A stretch of DNA of 64,000 nt from Prevotella sp. P5-50 (lineage in GTDB: Bacteria > Bacteroidota > Bacteroidia > Bacteroidales > Bacteroidaceae). Made by a program: the position numbers and the translations under genes. The notes beneath the pieces were generated by a model. It was not told the origin of the DNA. It ran no database searches and saw nothing but the letters and a program-made list of their open reading frames with translations. The stretch is from NCBI RefSeq assembly GCF_002251295.1, contig NZ_NPJA01000013.1:62001-126000 (forward strand), written 5' to 3'. Numbering within the stretch: the first letter of the stretch is position 1; each line of letters opens with the position of its first letter. Shown here piece after piece: positions 36,248 through 45,438 of this stretch.

Positions 36248-37558
36248 ATGAAGAAAATATTTTTCTATATCATGTTTGCCGTAGCAGGACTGTCACTTCA
36301 GTCTTGTCTGCACGATGACGACGAGATTTTCGACAAGTCGGCTGCAGAGCGTATCAACGAAGCAGTTGCCAATGCCAAGGAAGTGTTGACCAGCTCACAG
36401 GAAGGTTGGGTCATGCACTACTATGCTGGTCGGGAATATGCTTATGGCGGTTTGAACCTTGCCATGAAGTTTACCGACGGTAAGGTACAGATGTACAACG
36501 AAACTGCAACAAACAAAGACGGTTCCTACAAGTCAGTAGTTTCTACTTATAAGATTACGCGCGACCAGGGTCCTGTACTCGCTTTCGATACCTACAATGA
36601 TCTGCTCCATATCTATGGTGACCCCGCTGGAAGCGGCGCTCCAACAGATGTTGACGGATGGGAAGCCGACTATGAGTTTGTCATCATGAACATCAGCGAG
36701 GATCAGAACACCATTACCCTCAAAGGTAAGAAGTTCAACAACACCATCGTTCTTGAGCGTCTGACCCGTCCCGTAGCTGAATACTTCGATGCTGCATCTA
36801 AGATAGCTGAGAGTCTGACCAACGCAGGTATTCTTGCCTATACTGTTGGTGACAAAAGGGCTAAGTTCTATCCTGGTTCAAGCGAATACTCAGTGAAATA
36901 TGTAGATGATAAGGGCGAAGTAGCCTCACTGACTGTTCCCTATACTTCTACCGACAAGGGTCTTCTCTTCAACGAACCTATCGAACTCTTTGGCGATACG
37001 CTCAAAGGCATCAACGCAAAAGATACTGCTACCGTCAACGATGTACTGACAGCCAACACCATCGTAGTCTCCAACGACGAGTCGAAGACCTTTAGCTTAT
37101 CAAAGGATCTGAGCGATATTTTCCAGGCAGGCAACTGGTATCTTGCTCTGAGCAATATAGGTGAAGTAGCAGGTCCTGGTTTGCAGTCATTCATTGATGG
37201 CTGTAAGAGCCACGAAGGTGAAGACGTGAACTACTGCTACATCGGAACCTATAAAGGTAACTATGGTTTCTATTTCCTCAGCGGAGGTGCATACTACGGT
37301 GTTGCAACATTCGCTGTTGATGCTCCAATAAACGAACCAGATGTCATCACCTTCGATTTCAACGTTTACGTAGGTAGCGGTACATACTATGCGCTCTTCT
37401 GTAACTTCGAAGATGCTTACACACCATTCCTCTCTACTTTCAAGCTGAGTACTGACGATGTTAACAATCCTACCGTAATGACATTGACTGACCAGAACAA
37501 TGCGAAGAATGTCATCAAACTGGTGAAGGACCCTGTGCTCTATCCGGGAAAGCATTAA
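36248..37558 (+). CDS. DUF4302 domain lipoprotein
   Basis: The 436-residue protein has a lipobox (GLSLQSC) followed by the acidic stretch LHDDDEIF, a surface-export-like signal. The body matches the DUF4302 family in its opening (SAAERINEAVANAKEVLTSS, GWVMHYYAG, GGLNLAMKF). It starts 10 bp after the metallohydrolase gene. The role is unknown; a surface-binding accessory is plausible from operon context. Confidence 0.78.
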   Translation: MKKIFFYIMFAVAGLSLQSCLHDDDEIFDKSAAERINEAVANAKEVLTSSQEGWVMHYYAGREYAYGGLNLAMKFTDGKVQMYNETATNKDGSYKSVVSTYKITRDQGPVLAFDTYNDLLHIYGDPAGSGAPTDVDGWEADYEFVIMNISEDQNTITLKGKKFNNTIVLERLTRPVAEYFDAASKIAESLTNAGILAYTVGDKRAKFYPGSSEYSVKYVDDKGEVASLTVPYTSTDKGLLFNEPIELFGDTLKGINAKDTATVNDVLTANTIVVSNDESKTFSLSKDLSDIFQAGNWYLALSNIGEVAGPGLQSFIDGCKSHEGEDVNYCYIGTYKGNYGFYFLSGGAYYGVATFAVDAPINEPDVITFDFNVYVGSGTYYALFCNFEDAYTPFLSTFKLSTDDVNNPTVMTLTDQNNAKNVIKLVKDPVLYPGKH

Positions 37559-37590
37559 TATTAAATCACATAATATAGACTTATAAGCGT

Positions 37591-39042
37591 ATGAAAAAGA
37601 TATATAGTCTGATCGTCTTTGCCATAGGAAGCCTCACGCTGGCTTCCTGCGGCGACGACGACTTCACAGAGAAAGTCAACACCATTCAGGTGGAAAAATC
37701 GGAAACGACTATTCCTGCCACTGGCGGTTCGGTAGATATTACCCTCACTGGCGAAGGACTGACAGTTGCTTCGGCTGCTGACTGGCTCACCGCCACTATC
37801 AACGGCAACGTGCTGACTGCAAGTGCAACAGCCAACCCTACTCGCGAGTCACGTGCCTCACACATTGATGTAAAGGCTGCCAACGGTGACACCTATCTGG
37901 TAAGTATCGTACAGACTGGCGGTATGCTCGCACTGGAAAGCAATGAACTCGCAGCCACCGACCTCGACGCTTCTTACAACGTAGCTATCGAAAAGGCTGT
38001 CGGTTCAGTTACGGTAAAGAGCCTGTCCGACTGGGTTAAGGCTTCGGTTAACGCAAAGAGCGATTCTATCAAGGTTGAAGTTGCATCAAACGACTATGCC
38101 GTTGCCCGTCAGGGTAAGATCTTGGTGACCAGCGGTGTACTGGAAGATACCCTCTTCGTAAACCAGGCTGCCATGAAGTTCAGCCTCTCCACCAATGTTG
38201 CCAGCATACTGAGCAACGCTGCCGGCAGCAAGACTGTTACCGTTTCCCACAGCAGACCTGTCACCGTGGAGAGCAAGGCTGACTGGATTACCGCCAGCAT
38301 CACCGGCAATGTGATCAAGGTTTCGGTTGCTGCCAACGCTACTAAGCGCCGTGTAGGTGAGGTTGCCGTGAAGTCAGGTAAATCAGAGAAGACACTCTAT
38401 GTGAGCCAGCTCGACTTTGCCGATCAGTTCTCAGGAACATACGATTTCGTGTTCTACGACGTAGAAGAAGGACACGAAGGATGGTACTATTTCCCTGCCG
38501 ATGTAACCGATAAGGGTATCAGCATCAAACCATTCAAAGACTTCGATGCCTATACTATTCCTCTGATCGTCAACAAGACTGCCAGGACTGTGAAAACAGC
38601 CAACAGCGGTACCTATCTGGGAGAATGGAGTATCGAAGGAACAACTTTATACGTGTATCTGGCATGGGCTAACTTCTTCGGAGGAGCCGATTGGATTTGG
38701 TCAACTGCTACAGTTACCGACGCAGCATCGACGGGTACTGTTTATGCAAAAAAGCAGAAATCAGGTGATGTAGTAACCATCATCGACTGGGCTGGTACCT
38801 GGACCTACAATAACGTCACTTACCAGATCGACACTTGGTTGTTCCAGACCATGATTGCTAAAGCATTTACCACTGCCAACAATGTAGGTCCTCTGCTTTT
38901 TTTATCCAAGCCTTCCTTGATAAGTAATCCTGAGGGCACCACTGCCAAGTATGCGAATAAGAATGGTTGTGCCATTCAGCTGCCTAACGGCGAGTATGCA
39001 CGTCCTGCAGTATTGAAGAATATTCTAAGACCACTGAAATAA
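37591..39042 (+). CDS. BACON-domain lipoprotein
   Basis: The 483-residue lipoprotein (lipobox LTLASC then GDDDF) carries three successive beta-sandwich repeats (about residues 30-110, 115-195 and 200-275). They have the BACON pattern, for example SADWLTATINGN, LSDWVKASVN and KADWITASITGN, each followed by a VNQ- or SQ-type end. The C-terminal half (DQFSGTYDFVFYDVEEGHEG onwards) is an unassigned beta-rich domain with many aromatic residues. BACON domains are thought to bind carbohydrate or mucin or to act as spacers. It is the last gene of the import operon. Confidence 0.82.
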   Translation: MKKIYSLIVFAIGSLTLASCGDDDFTEKVNTIQVEKSETTIPATGGSVDITLTGEGLTVASAADWLTATINGNVLTASATANPTRESRASHIDVKAANGDTYLVSIVQTGGMLALESNELAATDLDASYNVAIEKAVGSVTVKSLSDWVKASVNAKSDSIKVEVASNDYAVARQGKILVTSGVLEDTLFVNQAAMKFSLSTNVASILSNAAGSKTVTVSHSRPVTVESKADWITASITGNVIKVSVAANATKRRVGEVAVKSGKSEKTLYVSQLDFADQFSGTYDFVFYDVEEGHEGWYYFPADVTDKGISIKPFKDFDAYTIPLIVNKTARTVKTANSGTYLGEWSIEGTTLYVYLAWANFFGGADWIWSTATVTDAASTGTVYAKKQKSGDVVTIIDWAGTWTYNNVTYQIDTWLFQTMIAKAFTTANNVGPLLFLSKPSLISNPEGTTAKYANKNGCAIQLPNGEYARPAVLKNILRPLK

Positions 39043-39089
39043 ATGGATAGAATATAAACACCTAACAAAACACACTCTCACTATGATTG

Positions 39090-39137
39090 GTGGACGGGAG
39101 ATGCCGGCGAGGCATGTGCCCGTCCACTTTTTTTTGT
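39090..39137 (+). terminator. Terminator of the import operon
   Basis: GTGGACGGG (39090-39098) pairs with CCCGTCCAC (39119-39127), followed by ten T residues. Confidence 0.85.
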
Positions 39138-39215
39138 TTTTATTCATCCTTTGCATTTGAAGGAAAAAACTTTGTTTCCTTGTCTATCAAATGGCTGTTT
39201 TGAACCCATATCATA

Positions 39216-39258
39216 CAAAGCGGGACACTCCTACTACCTTTAGGAATGTCCCGCTTTG
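39216..39258. other. Long hairpin, CAAAGCGGGACA stem
   Basis: CAAAGCGGGACACTCCTA (39216-39233) pairs with TAGGAATGTCCCGCTTTG (39241-39258), 18 positions with one G-T, loop of 7. It lies 30 bp after the end of the minus-strand ATPase gene and probably ends that transcript, though the following T-run is poor. Confidence 0.6.
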
Positions 39259-39287
39259 AATTTACTCCAAAGACCGATCAGGTTTTG

Positions 39288-40577
39288 TCAATCCTTCAAA
39301 CAGCCTATTGGCACTACATACACCCCGTCTTGCGGACGCTGAAAGGCATATTGCCCCACTCCTGTCAGCACCATCTTAAACGAAGGTATTTTCATCTTTG
39401 TCGTATCAATCTTGTCTGCAAGAGCAGTAAGGGTCTTCGCACCCTCTTCTATCAACTTGTCGCCACCAAGCTTTATCTCTACCAATCCATACTTTCCATT
39501 ACGCAAATGGATGACAGCATCACACTCCAAACCATTTTTATCTCTATAATGAAATACTGTGCCGCCAATGGCATCGGCATAGACACGCAGATCTCTGACA
39601 CACAATGTCTCAAAGATCAAACCAAATGTATTCAAGTCATTCACCAAATCGTTGGGGCCAAGACCTAATGCAGCAGTAGCTATCGAAGGGTCTGTGAAAT
39701 ACTTGGTATCGGATGTACGAATAGCAGCCTTACTTCGCAGATTAGGATTCCACGCAACAGAATCTTCTATCACAAAAATTTTCTTCAAGGCCTTCAGATA
39801 TGAATAGATGGTATTCTCACTGATCTCAGAACTTTCATTACTTATAATATCAGCCAATATAGTTCCTGCAGTAGCCTGACTGCCTTGGTTCCGTGCATAC
39901 GATCGCATAATCCGTCGTGCCAATTCACTGTCGCGATTGGCATCATCGACACGAGAAATATCAAAGCTTGTAACAGCCTCAAAATATTCGATTGCCTGCT
40001 GGAGTGCTGCCTTTTCTGTCTTCTTATTCAGTGCCTTTGGCCAACCGCCACGACATGTAAGATAAGCCAAACGCTCTAAATCTATCTGATTGATGCCTTC
40101 CACAAAATAATCTTCCGCATCGTTGGCAAACAGTCTTGCAAGACTTACCTCACCAGTAGAGTCACCAGACTCCCAAAGACTCATGGTACGAAGTTTGAGC
40201 CAAGCAAAACGTCCTGTACCAGTATGAAATATCTCATCGAAGTTTGGAGGCACAGCAGACCCTGTCAGTATAAACTGCCCATCTTCATCACGCTGATCCA
40301 CTTCATTTCTCACCGCATCCCAAAACCTTGGTGCTATCTGCCATTCGTCAATAAGTCGTGGAGTGTCGCCACGGAGCAACAGTTTGATATTGGTTTCTGC
40401 CATGGCCATATTCTGTTGTAGGGTGTCGGGATCAGACATAGACAATATACTGTTAGCTTGCTGAGATGCTAATGTCGTCTTACCGCAATACTTGGGTCCT
40501 TCGATAAGCACTGCACCCATCGCTTCCAACTTTTCTGCTAATATTTTGTCTGCAATTCTCGCCTTATATTCTTTCAT
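39288..40577 (-). CDS. AAA_14/DUF4143 family ATPase
   Basis: The 429-residue protein has a Walker A (GPKYCGKTTLA near residues 27-37), a Walker B-like TPRLIDEWQ and a sensor FILTGSAVP. After a winged-helix-like middle, the C-terminal DUF4143 region contains the nuclease-like core LECDAVIHLRNGKYGLVEIK (D...ExK pattern). Such ATPases are abundant and sporadically distributed in Bacteroidetes; their function is unknown, with links to mobile DNA suggested. A minus-strand TATATTTG (40611-40604) is its likely -7 box. It is single-gene and flanked by repeats. Confidence 0.82.
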   Translation of the reverse strand: MKEYKARIADKILAEKLEAMGAVLIEGPKYCGKTTLASQQANSILSMSDPDTLQQNMAMAETNIKLLLRGDTPRLIDEWQIAPRFWDAVRNEVDQRDEDGQFILTGSAVPPNFDEIFHTGTGRFAWLKLRTMSLWESGDSTGEVSLARLFANDAEDYFVEGINQIDLERLAYLTCRGGWPKALNKKTEKAALQQAIEYFEAVTSFDISRVDDANRDSELARRIMRSYARNQGSQATAGTILADIISNESSEISENTIYSYLKALKKIFVIEDSVAWNPNLRSKAAIRTSDTKYFTDPSIATAALGLGPNDLVNDLNTFGLIFETLCVRDLRVYADAIGGTVFHYRDKNGLECDAVIHLRNGKYGLVEIKLGGDKLIEEGAKTLTALADKIDTTKMKIPSFKMVLTGVGQYAFQRPQDGVYVVPIGCLKD

Positions 40578-40671
40578 TTTTATAGCTTTTATATATTCTG
40601 ATGCAAATATACGATATTTAATTGTATATCAGCACCATATAATCGTTAAATCTTGTTATTTTACCTCCATA

Positions 40672-40783
40672 TTGTGGCAGTTGGCGCATTTTCGTTGTGG
40701 CAGTTGGCGCATTTTCATTGTGACAGTTGGCGCATTTTCGTTGTGGCAGTTGGCGCATTTTCGTTGTGGCAGTTGGCGGAAAT
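40672..40783. repeat. Five tandem copies of a 23-bp unit
   Basis: TTGGCG occurs at 40681, 40704, 40727, 40750 and 40773, exactly 23 bp apart, within a unit reading GTGGCAGTTGGCGCATTTTC plus GTT. One copy has GTGACAG. It is immediately upstream of the ATPase gene on the opposite side of its promoter. Next to it (40820-40862) is a short alternating purine-pyrimidine stretch, CACACATACGCGCACACGTG, and then the half-site element B. Confidence 0.85.
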
Positions 40784-40872
40784 CTATAGGAGCGGAGAGA
40801 GATAAAGACCTTATTATTTCTCGCACACATACGCGCACACGTGCGCATACAGGCACACGCGATGTCGAAAAA

Positions 40873-41000
40873 ATCGACCACTCGACCACCAATACCGCTT
40901 AACCGACAGAGAAACAGCGACTTAATGGGTGGTCGATGACTTTATCCTGACGCGTTTCGACCACCATTCGACCACCAACTGACCAACAACCGACCATCAT
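40873..41000. repeat. Half-site element, TCGACCAC version (copy B)
   Basis: Direct pair TCGACCACTCGACCACC, CCAATAC, a 45-bp middle, an inverted GGGTGGTCGA, then four 11-bp-phased units at 40957-41000: TCGACCACCAT, TCGACCACCAA, CTGACCAACAA and CCGACCATCAT. It aligns with copy A at 11966 apart from the changed half-site base. Confidence 0.65.
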
Positions 41001-41211
41001 AATGCTTTTGCAACAAGAGAAAAATGCTTTGACATAGAGGATTTTCATGGCAAACAACGTGACTATTGCGTGACTGCAAGGCAGGTCACAGACCCGTCGC
41101 GCCGCATTGTTGCTTGGTTTTCGGAGTTGACATAACTTTGCAGCGTGTTCTTCCAACCGATGGAGGGACAACGTCTAAGAAAACAACAAACCATTAATTC
41201 CAAAAGCAACA

Positions 41212-41565
41212 ATGATGACCTCAACACTTCAAATCCAAATGGACAACGCCCGCACTTTCATCCATCACAACTATCAGCGCATGCCCAGTCTCCACCGCTT
41301 GGCACTTCTCGTGGGCACCAACGAATGTACGCTGAAGAAATGTTTCAAGCAGTCGTTTGGCACTACCGTGTTCGGCTACCTGTTTAATCTGCGCATGGAA
41401 ATGGCTGTGCAACTGCTGTGCAATACCGACGAACCCGTTTCCACCATCGGCTATCATCTGGGTTACGAGCACCAAAGCCACTTCTGCACTGCCTTCAAGC
41501 GCAAATATGGCGTATCGCCATCGCTGTTTCGTGACCAGCAAAACAAGGCCGTTGCAAGTGCATGA
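41212..41565 (+). CDS. AraC-family regulator consisting of the DNA-binding domain only
   Basis: The 117-residue protein is essentially one AraC domain with two helix-turn-helix units: PSLHRLALLVGTNECTLKKCFKQSFG and VSTIGYHLGYEHQSHFCTAFKRKYGVSPS. No sensor domain precedes it. In Bacteroidetes such stand-alone domains often regulate TonB-dependent receptors; none is adjacent here, so the target is unknown. A TAACTTTG box lies near 41131 with no good -33. The gene is isolated between two repeat-rich segments. Confidence 0.82.
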   Translation: MMTSTLQIQMDNARTFIHHNYQRMPSLHRLALLVGTNECTLKKCFKQSFGTTVFGYLFNLRMEMAVQLLCNTDEPVSTIGYHLGYEHQSHFCTAFKRKYGVSPSLFRDQQNKAVASA

Positions 41566-41589
41566 CAGTCAAAAGGATAGTGCGCTGTT

Positions 41590-41677
41590 TTGCAAATTCA
41601 TTGAATTTGGTCAGCAATCTCATTGAATTTGGTCAGCAAATTCAATGAATTTACTCGGCAATTTCAATGATTTTGCC
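41590..41677. repeat. Four tandem 22-bp units with alternating half-sites
   Basis: Units run 41590-41611, 41612-41633, 41634-41655 and 41656-41677. Each is made of two 11-mers of opposite sense, for example CAGCAAATTCA then ATGAATTTACT. CAAATT and AATTTG therefore alternate at 11-bp spacing. Confidence 0.85.
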
Positions 41678-41743
41678 CTACTGTCACGATGATATTCGTG
41701 CGCTAAAGAACTGCTTCACGTCTCAAACGAAAGTTGCTCTTCT

Positions 41744-41853
41744 CAGCAAATCAATTTATTTTGCCGAGCAAATCAATTTGTTTTGCCGAGCAAATCAATT
41801 TGTTTTGCAAAGGAAATCAATTTGTTTTACTGAGCAAATCAATTTACTTTGCA
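41744..41853. repeat. Five tandem 22-bp units with alternating half-sites
   Basis: Units of exactly 22 bp (41744, 41766, 41788, 41810, 41832) are each built from GAGCAAATCAA and TTTGTTTTGCC, again inverse half-sites CAAA and TTTG at 11-bp spacing. It is 66 bp from the previous array but has a different sequence. The rest of the gap to alaS (41854-42105) holds nothing else I recognise. Confidence 0.85.
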
Positions 41854-42105
41854 TTCGCATCTGCTGCATGTTTATATGAAACATCTGTTTCTCAACATAT
41901 TATACCGACGACCGCAACACCGTCAACAATAGTCCGCAAACAAGAAGACAATCATGGCTTTTCTGCGGACAAACGAGGGGGATATCTGCCATTGTTGAAA
42001 ATTTCCACACCATTAACCTTAATTAACACGAAAAAATGAACGTACGTAACTGTTAATTATATATAATTTTGTGTTGCACCAACTTTCAGTTGGAGAAAAA
42101 TTCCG

Positions 42106-42300
42106 TAATTTTGCATAATATATAACCATGTGGCTCATAGACATGTGGCATCGGTAGGCAAAGGCTTCAACCTGTGCAAGGCCATACAACGGGGAATTTG
42201 CCCATTGAACCGATGGCAAGTTATAAGACAACGATGAAGAATATATAATAACAAAACATAACCAATGCCTCCATCCGCCACTATGTGGCAGATGGGGGAT
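42106..42300 (+). promoter_or_regulatory. alaS promoter and structured leader
   Basis: TAATTTTG (42106-42113) is the likely -7 box, giving a leader of about 200 nt. It contains a possible three-way structure closed by CATCGGT/ACCGATG (42149-42155 with 42209-42215) with inner helices GGCTT/AAGGCC and GGG/CCC. A strong hairpin, CCATCCGCCAC TAT GTGGCAGATGG, lies near 42270-42294, just before the start codon. No terminator is seen, so any control would more likely be translational. Confidence 0.45.
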
Positions 42301-42319
42301 AAACTTTGTAGAAAAGACA

Positions 42320-44983
42320 ATGATGACAGCGAACGAAATCAGAGAGTCGTACAAGAAATTCTTCGAACAGCACGGACATACCATCGTGCCATCGGCTCCG
42401 ATGGTCATCAAGGATGACCCCACACTGATGTTCACCAATGCTGGAATGAACCAGTGGAAAGACATTATCCTGGGCACAAGAGAGCCCGAACCACGCCGCC
42501 GTGCCGATACTCAGAAGTGTCTGCGCGTCAGCGGAAAGCATAACGACCTTGAGGAAGTGGGTCACGACACCTACCACCACACCATGTTTGAAATGCTTGG
42601 TAACTGGTCGTTTGGCGACTATTTCAAAGAAGGCGCTATCGATATGGCATGGGAATACCTTGTCAGTGTGCTCAAACTGAATCCAGAAGACCTCTACGTG
42701 ACCGTGTTTGAAGGTTCACCTGAGGAGAATATCCCACGCGACGAAGAAGCAGCAAAATACTGGGCGAAGCATGTGCCAGAAGACCATATCATCAATGGTA
42801 ATAAGCACGACAACTTCTGGGAGATGGGCGATACGGGACCATGTGGTCCATGCTCGGAAATCCACGTTGACTCGCGAACTCCAGAACAGAAAGCTGCCAG
42901 TGGAAAAACTGGTCGCGAACTGGTCAATCAGGATGATCCACAGGTGATTGAAATATGGAACCTCGTGTTCATGCAGTTCAACCGCAAGGCTGACGGTTCA
43001 CTCGAAAAGCTCTCCATGAACGTGATCGATACGGGTATGGGCTTTGAGCGACTGGTGCGCATGATGCAGGGCAAGCACTCTAACTACGATACCGACGTGT
43101 TCCAGCCCATCATCAAGGCTGAGCAAGACCTGACAGGACTGAAATATTTCACCTTTGAGGAAGAGACTGCCAACCCCATCAGCAAGGAGCAAAACGAAAT
43201 CAACATCGCCATGCGCGTCTGTGCAGACCATCTGCGCGCCGTGGCATTCTCTATAGCCGACGGTCAACTGCCCTCCAATGCAAAGGCAGGATATGTCATC
43301 CGCCGCATCCTGCGCCGTGCCGTGCGCTATGCATACACCTTCCTGAGACAGAAAGAGGGATTCATCTACAAGCTCGTGCCTACACTGGTGCACGAAATGG
43401 GTGACGCTTTCCCCGAACTGAAAGCCCAGCAACAACTCATCACCAAGGTGATCAAGGAGGAGGAAGACTCTTTCCTGCGCACACTGGAAAAGGGCATCTC
43501 GATGATTGGCGATGCTATGGAGAAACTCAAGGCTGAGGGTAAAAACCAATTGGATGGTGTTCAGGCATTCCGACTGTTTGACACCTACGGATTCCCACTC
43601 GACCTCACCGAACTGATTTGCCGCGAAAACGGATTCTCGGTGGATGAGGAACAGTTTAACGCTGAAATGCAGAAACAGAAAGATCGTGCACGCAACGCTG
43701 CCGCTGTGGAAAACTCCGACTGGACAGAACTCATGGCTGGCGAACAGCAGTTTGTGGGCTACGACTATACCGAATACAACTGTCATATCCTGCGCTACCG
43801 CAAGGTGACACAGAAGAAGAACGAATTCTATGAACTCGTGCTCGACTACACCCCTTTCTACGGAGAGATGGGTGGACAGGTAGGTGACTGCGGTGTACTC
43901 GTCAACGAGGCTGAAACCATCGAAATCATCGATACCAAGCGCGAAAACAACCAGAGCATCCATATCGTGAAGCAGTTGCCTAAGGATCCCGCTGCCGAAT
44001 TTATGGCTTGTGTAGATACCGACAAGCGCGACGCTTCTGCTGCCAACCATACGGCAACCCACTTGCTCGACTATGCCCTCCGCCAGGTATTGGGCGACCA
44101 TGTAGAGCAGAAGGGATCGTATGTCAGCGCCGATACCCTGCGCTTCGACTTCTCTCACTTCCAGAAAGTGACCGATGAAGAACTGCGTCAGGTGGAGCGT
44201 ATCGTCAACGATATGATTCGTCAGGACATCCATATCGATGAGCATCGCGACGTTCCGTTTGAGGAAGCCAAGCAACTGGGTGCCATCGCCCTCTTCGGCG
44301 AGAAGTATGGCGACAAGGTTCGCGTAGTGCGCTTCGGTCCTTCATGCGAGTTCTGCGGTGGTATCCACGCCACTTCAACAGGTCGCATCGGCTTCTTCAA
44401 GATACTGACCGAGAGCAGCGTGGCTGCCGGCATCCGTCGTATCGAGGCTAAGACTGGCAAGGACTGCGAAGAAATGCTCTATCAGTTGGAAGACACACTG
44501 AAGGCTGTACGTGCATTCTTCAACAATGCAAAGGATCTGCAGGGTGTCATCAAGAAGTATATTGATGAGCACGACACCATGAAGAAGGATATCGAGCAGT
44601 TTAAGGCACAAGCCGTAGAGCGCACCAAAGACAAACTCGTGGAGAAGGCTCAGGTGCTCAACGGAGTGACGCTCATCAAGGCTGTATTGCCTCTCGACGC
44701 TCAGTCTGCCAAAGACTTGGTATTCAAGATTCGTGAAGCCGTTCCCTCACATCTGCTTTGTGTCATTGGTACCATCAGTGCCGACAAACCCATGCTGAGC
44801 ATCATGATGAGCGACGATATGGTGAAGGAGCAGGGTCTCCACGCTGGACAGATGATTCGCGAAGCTGCCAAACTCATACAGGGTGGCGGTGGCGGCCAGC
44901 CTCACTTCGCTTCTGCCGGTGGTAAGAATACCGACGGTCTGAATGCTGCTATCGACAAGGTTGTGGAATTGGCAAAACTCTAA
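42320..44983 (+). CDS. alaS: Alanyl-tRNA synthetase
   Basis: AlaS charges tRNA-Ala and edits Ser/Gly errors. The 887 residues show the class II catalytic core ([46 protein letters not shown]). The editing domain has the zinc ligands HTATHLLD and CEFCGGIHA, and the C-terminal DHHA1-like region ends [16 protein letters not shown]. The start MMTANEIR may be either of two adjacent ATGs. Full length, no anomaly. Confidence 0.97.
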   Translation: MMTANEIRESYKKFFEQHGHTIVPSAPMVIKDDPTLMFTNAGMNQWKDIILGTREPEPRRRADTQKCLRVSGKHNDLEEVGHDTYHHTMFEMLGNWSFGDYFKEGAIDMAWEYLVSVLKLNPEDLYVTVFEGSPEENIPRDEEAAKYWAKHVPEDHIINGNKHDNFWEMGDTGPCGPCSEIHVDSRTPEQKAASGKTGRELVNQDDPQVIEIWNLVFMQFNRKADGSLEKLSMNVIDTGMGFERLVRMMQGKHSNYDTDVFQPIIKAEQDLTGLKYFTFEEETANPISKEQNEINIAMRVCADHLRAVAFSIADGQLPSNAKAGYVIRRILRRAVRYAYTFLRQKEGFIYKLVPTLVHEMGDAFPELKAQQQLITKVIKEEEDSFLRTLEKGISMIGDAMEKLKAEGKNQLDGVQAFRLFDTYGFPLDLTELICRENGFSVDEEQFNAEMQKQKDRARNAAAVENSDWTELMAGEQQFVGYDYTEYNCHILRYRKVTQKKNEFYELVLDYTPFYGEMGGQVGDCGVLVNEAETIEIIDTKRENNQSIHIVKQLPKDPAAEFMACVDTDKRDASAANHTATHLLDYALRQVLGDHVEQKGSYVSADTLRFDFSHFQKVTDEELRQVERIVNDMIRQDIHIDEHRDVPFEEAKQLGAIALFGEKYGDKVRVVRFGPSCEFCGGIHATSTGRIGFFKILTESSVAAGIRRIEAKTGKDCEEMLYQLEDTLKAVRAFFNNAKDLQGVIKKYIDEHDTMKKDIEQFKAQAVERTKDKLVEKAQVLNGVTLIKAVLPLDAQSAKDLVFKIREAVPSHLLCVIGTISADKPMLSIMMSDDMVKEQGLHAGQMIREAAKLIQGGGGGQPHFASAGGKNTDGLNAAIDKVVELAKL

Positions 44984-45008
44984 CTGCCTGTTTCCAGCCA
45001 CATCATAA

Positions 45009-45060
45009 AGCGACGCGCCGCGAGTAGTTGACTCACGGTGCGTCGCTCGTTGTTATATCC
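45009..45060 (+). terminator. Terminator after alaS
   Basis: AGCGACGC (45009-45016) pairs with GCGTCGCT (45040-45047) with further inner pairing (GCCG/CGGT, GAGT/ACTC). The T-run is weak (CGTTGTTAT). Confidence 0.5.
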
Positions 45061-45119
45061 CATGTATTGCACGAATGAAATTCACACAGCAATTCTGAAG
45101 CATCGAAGGCAAAGGACAA

Positions 45120-45192
45120 CGGGCTGAAAGCCCAATGGTTTCCTTAGCCCAGGGCAACGCCCTGCGGACACAATGCACATTCCTAACCTACG
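45120..45192. repeat. REP-like element (copy 1)
   Basis: The 45-bp core consists of two hairpins: CGGGCTGAAAGCCC, then a spacer AATGGTTTCCTTAGCC, then CAGGGCAACGCCCTG. It recurs with a single difference, inverted, at 53503-53547. Homology continues beyond the second hairpin (ACAATGCACAT and AACC). The remaining 45193-45438 is AT-rich with repeated TTTCCGTG motifs and no gene that I can support. Confidence 0.8.
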
Positions 45193-45438
45193 TCCTGTAA
45201 GGACAAAAGTAGAAACCTTGTTGGCGCCAAATAAAATCTTTAACGAAAATCTTAAACAAAATGCGCTCGAATACCTCGCTTTTGGGAAGAATTTTTATAG
45301 GGATCGCATCGGAGATGCTCGAAATCTTAACGAAAATCTTAAAAATAATCTTTAACCAAAATCCTTTTTTCTGTGATTTCCGTGTTCTCCGTGCCTTCCG
45401 TGGATAAAATCTTTCCGTGATTTCCGTGTGATAAAAAG

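Noticed and set aside
42998-44275. 425-codon frame on the strand opposite alaS
   Set aside because: It is the mirror of alaS codon usage, has no family resemblance, and alaS is certain on the plus strand.
45173-45355. 60-codon frame downstream of the REP-like element
   Set aside because: It runs through degenerate AAATCTTAA repeats and has no start signal or family.
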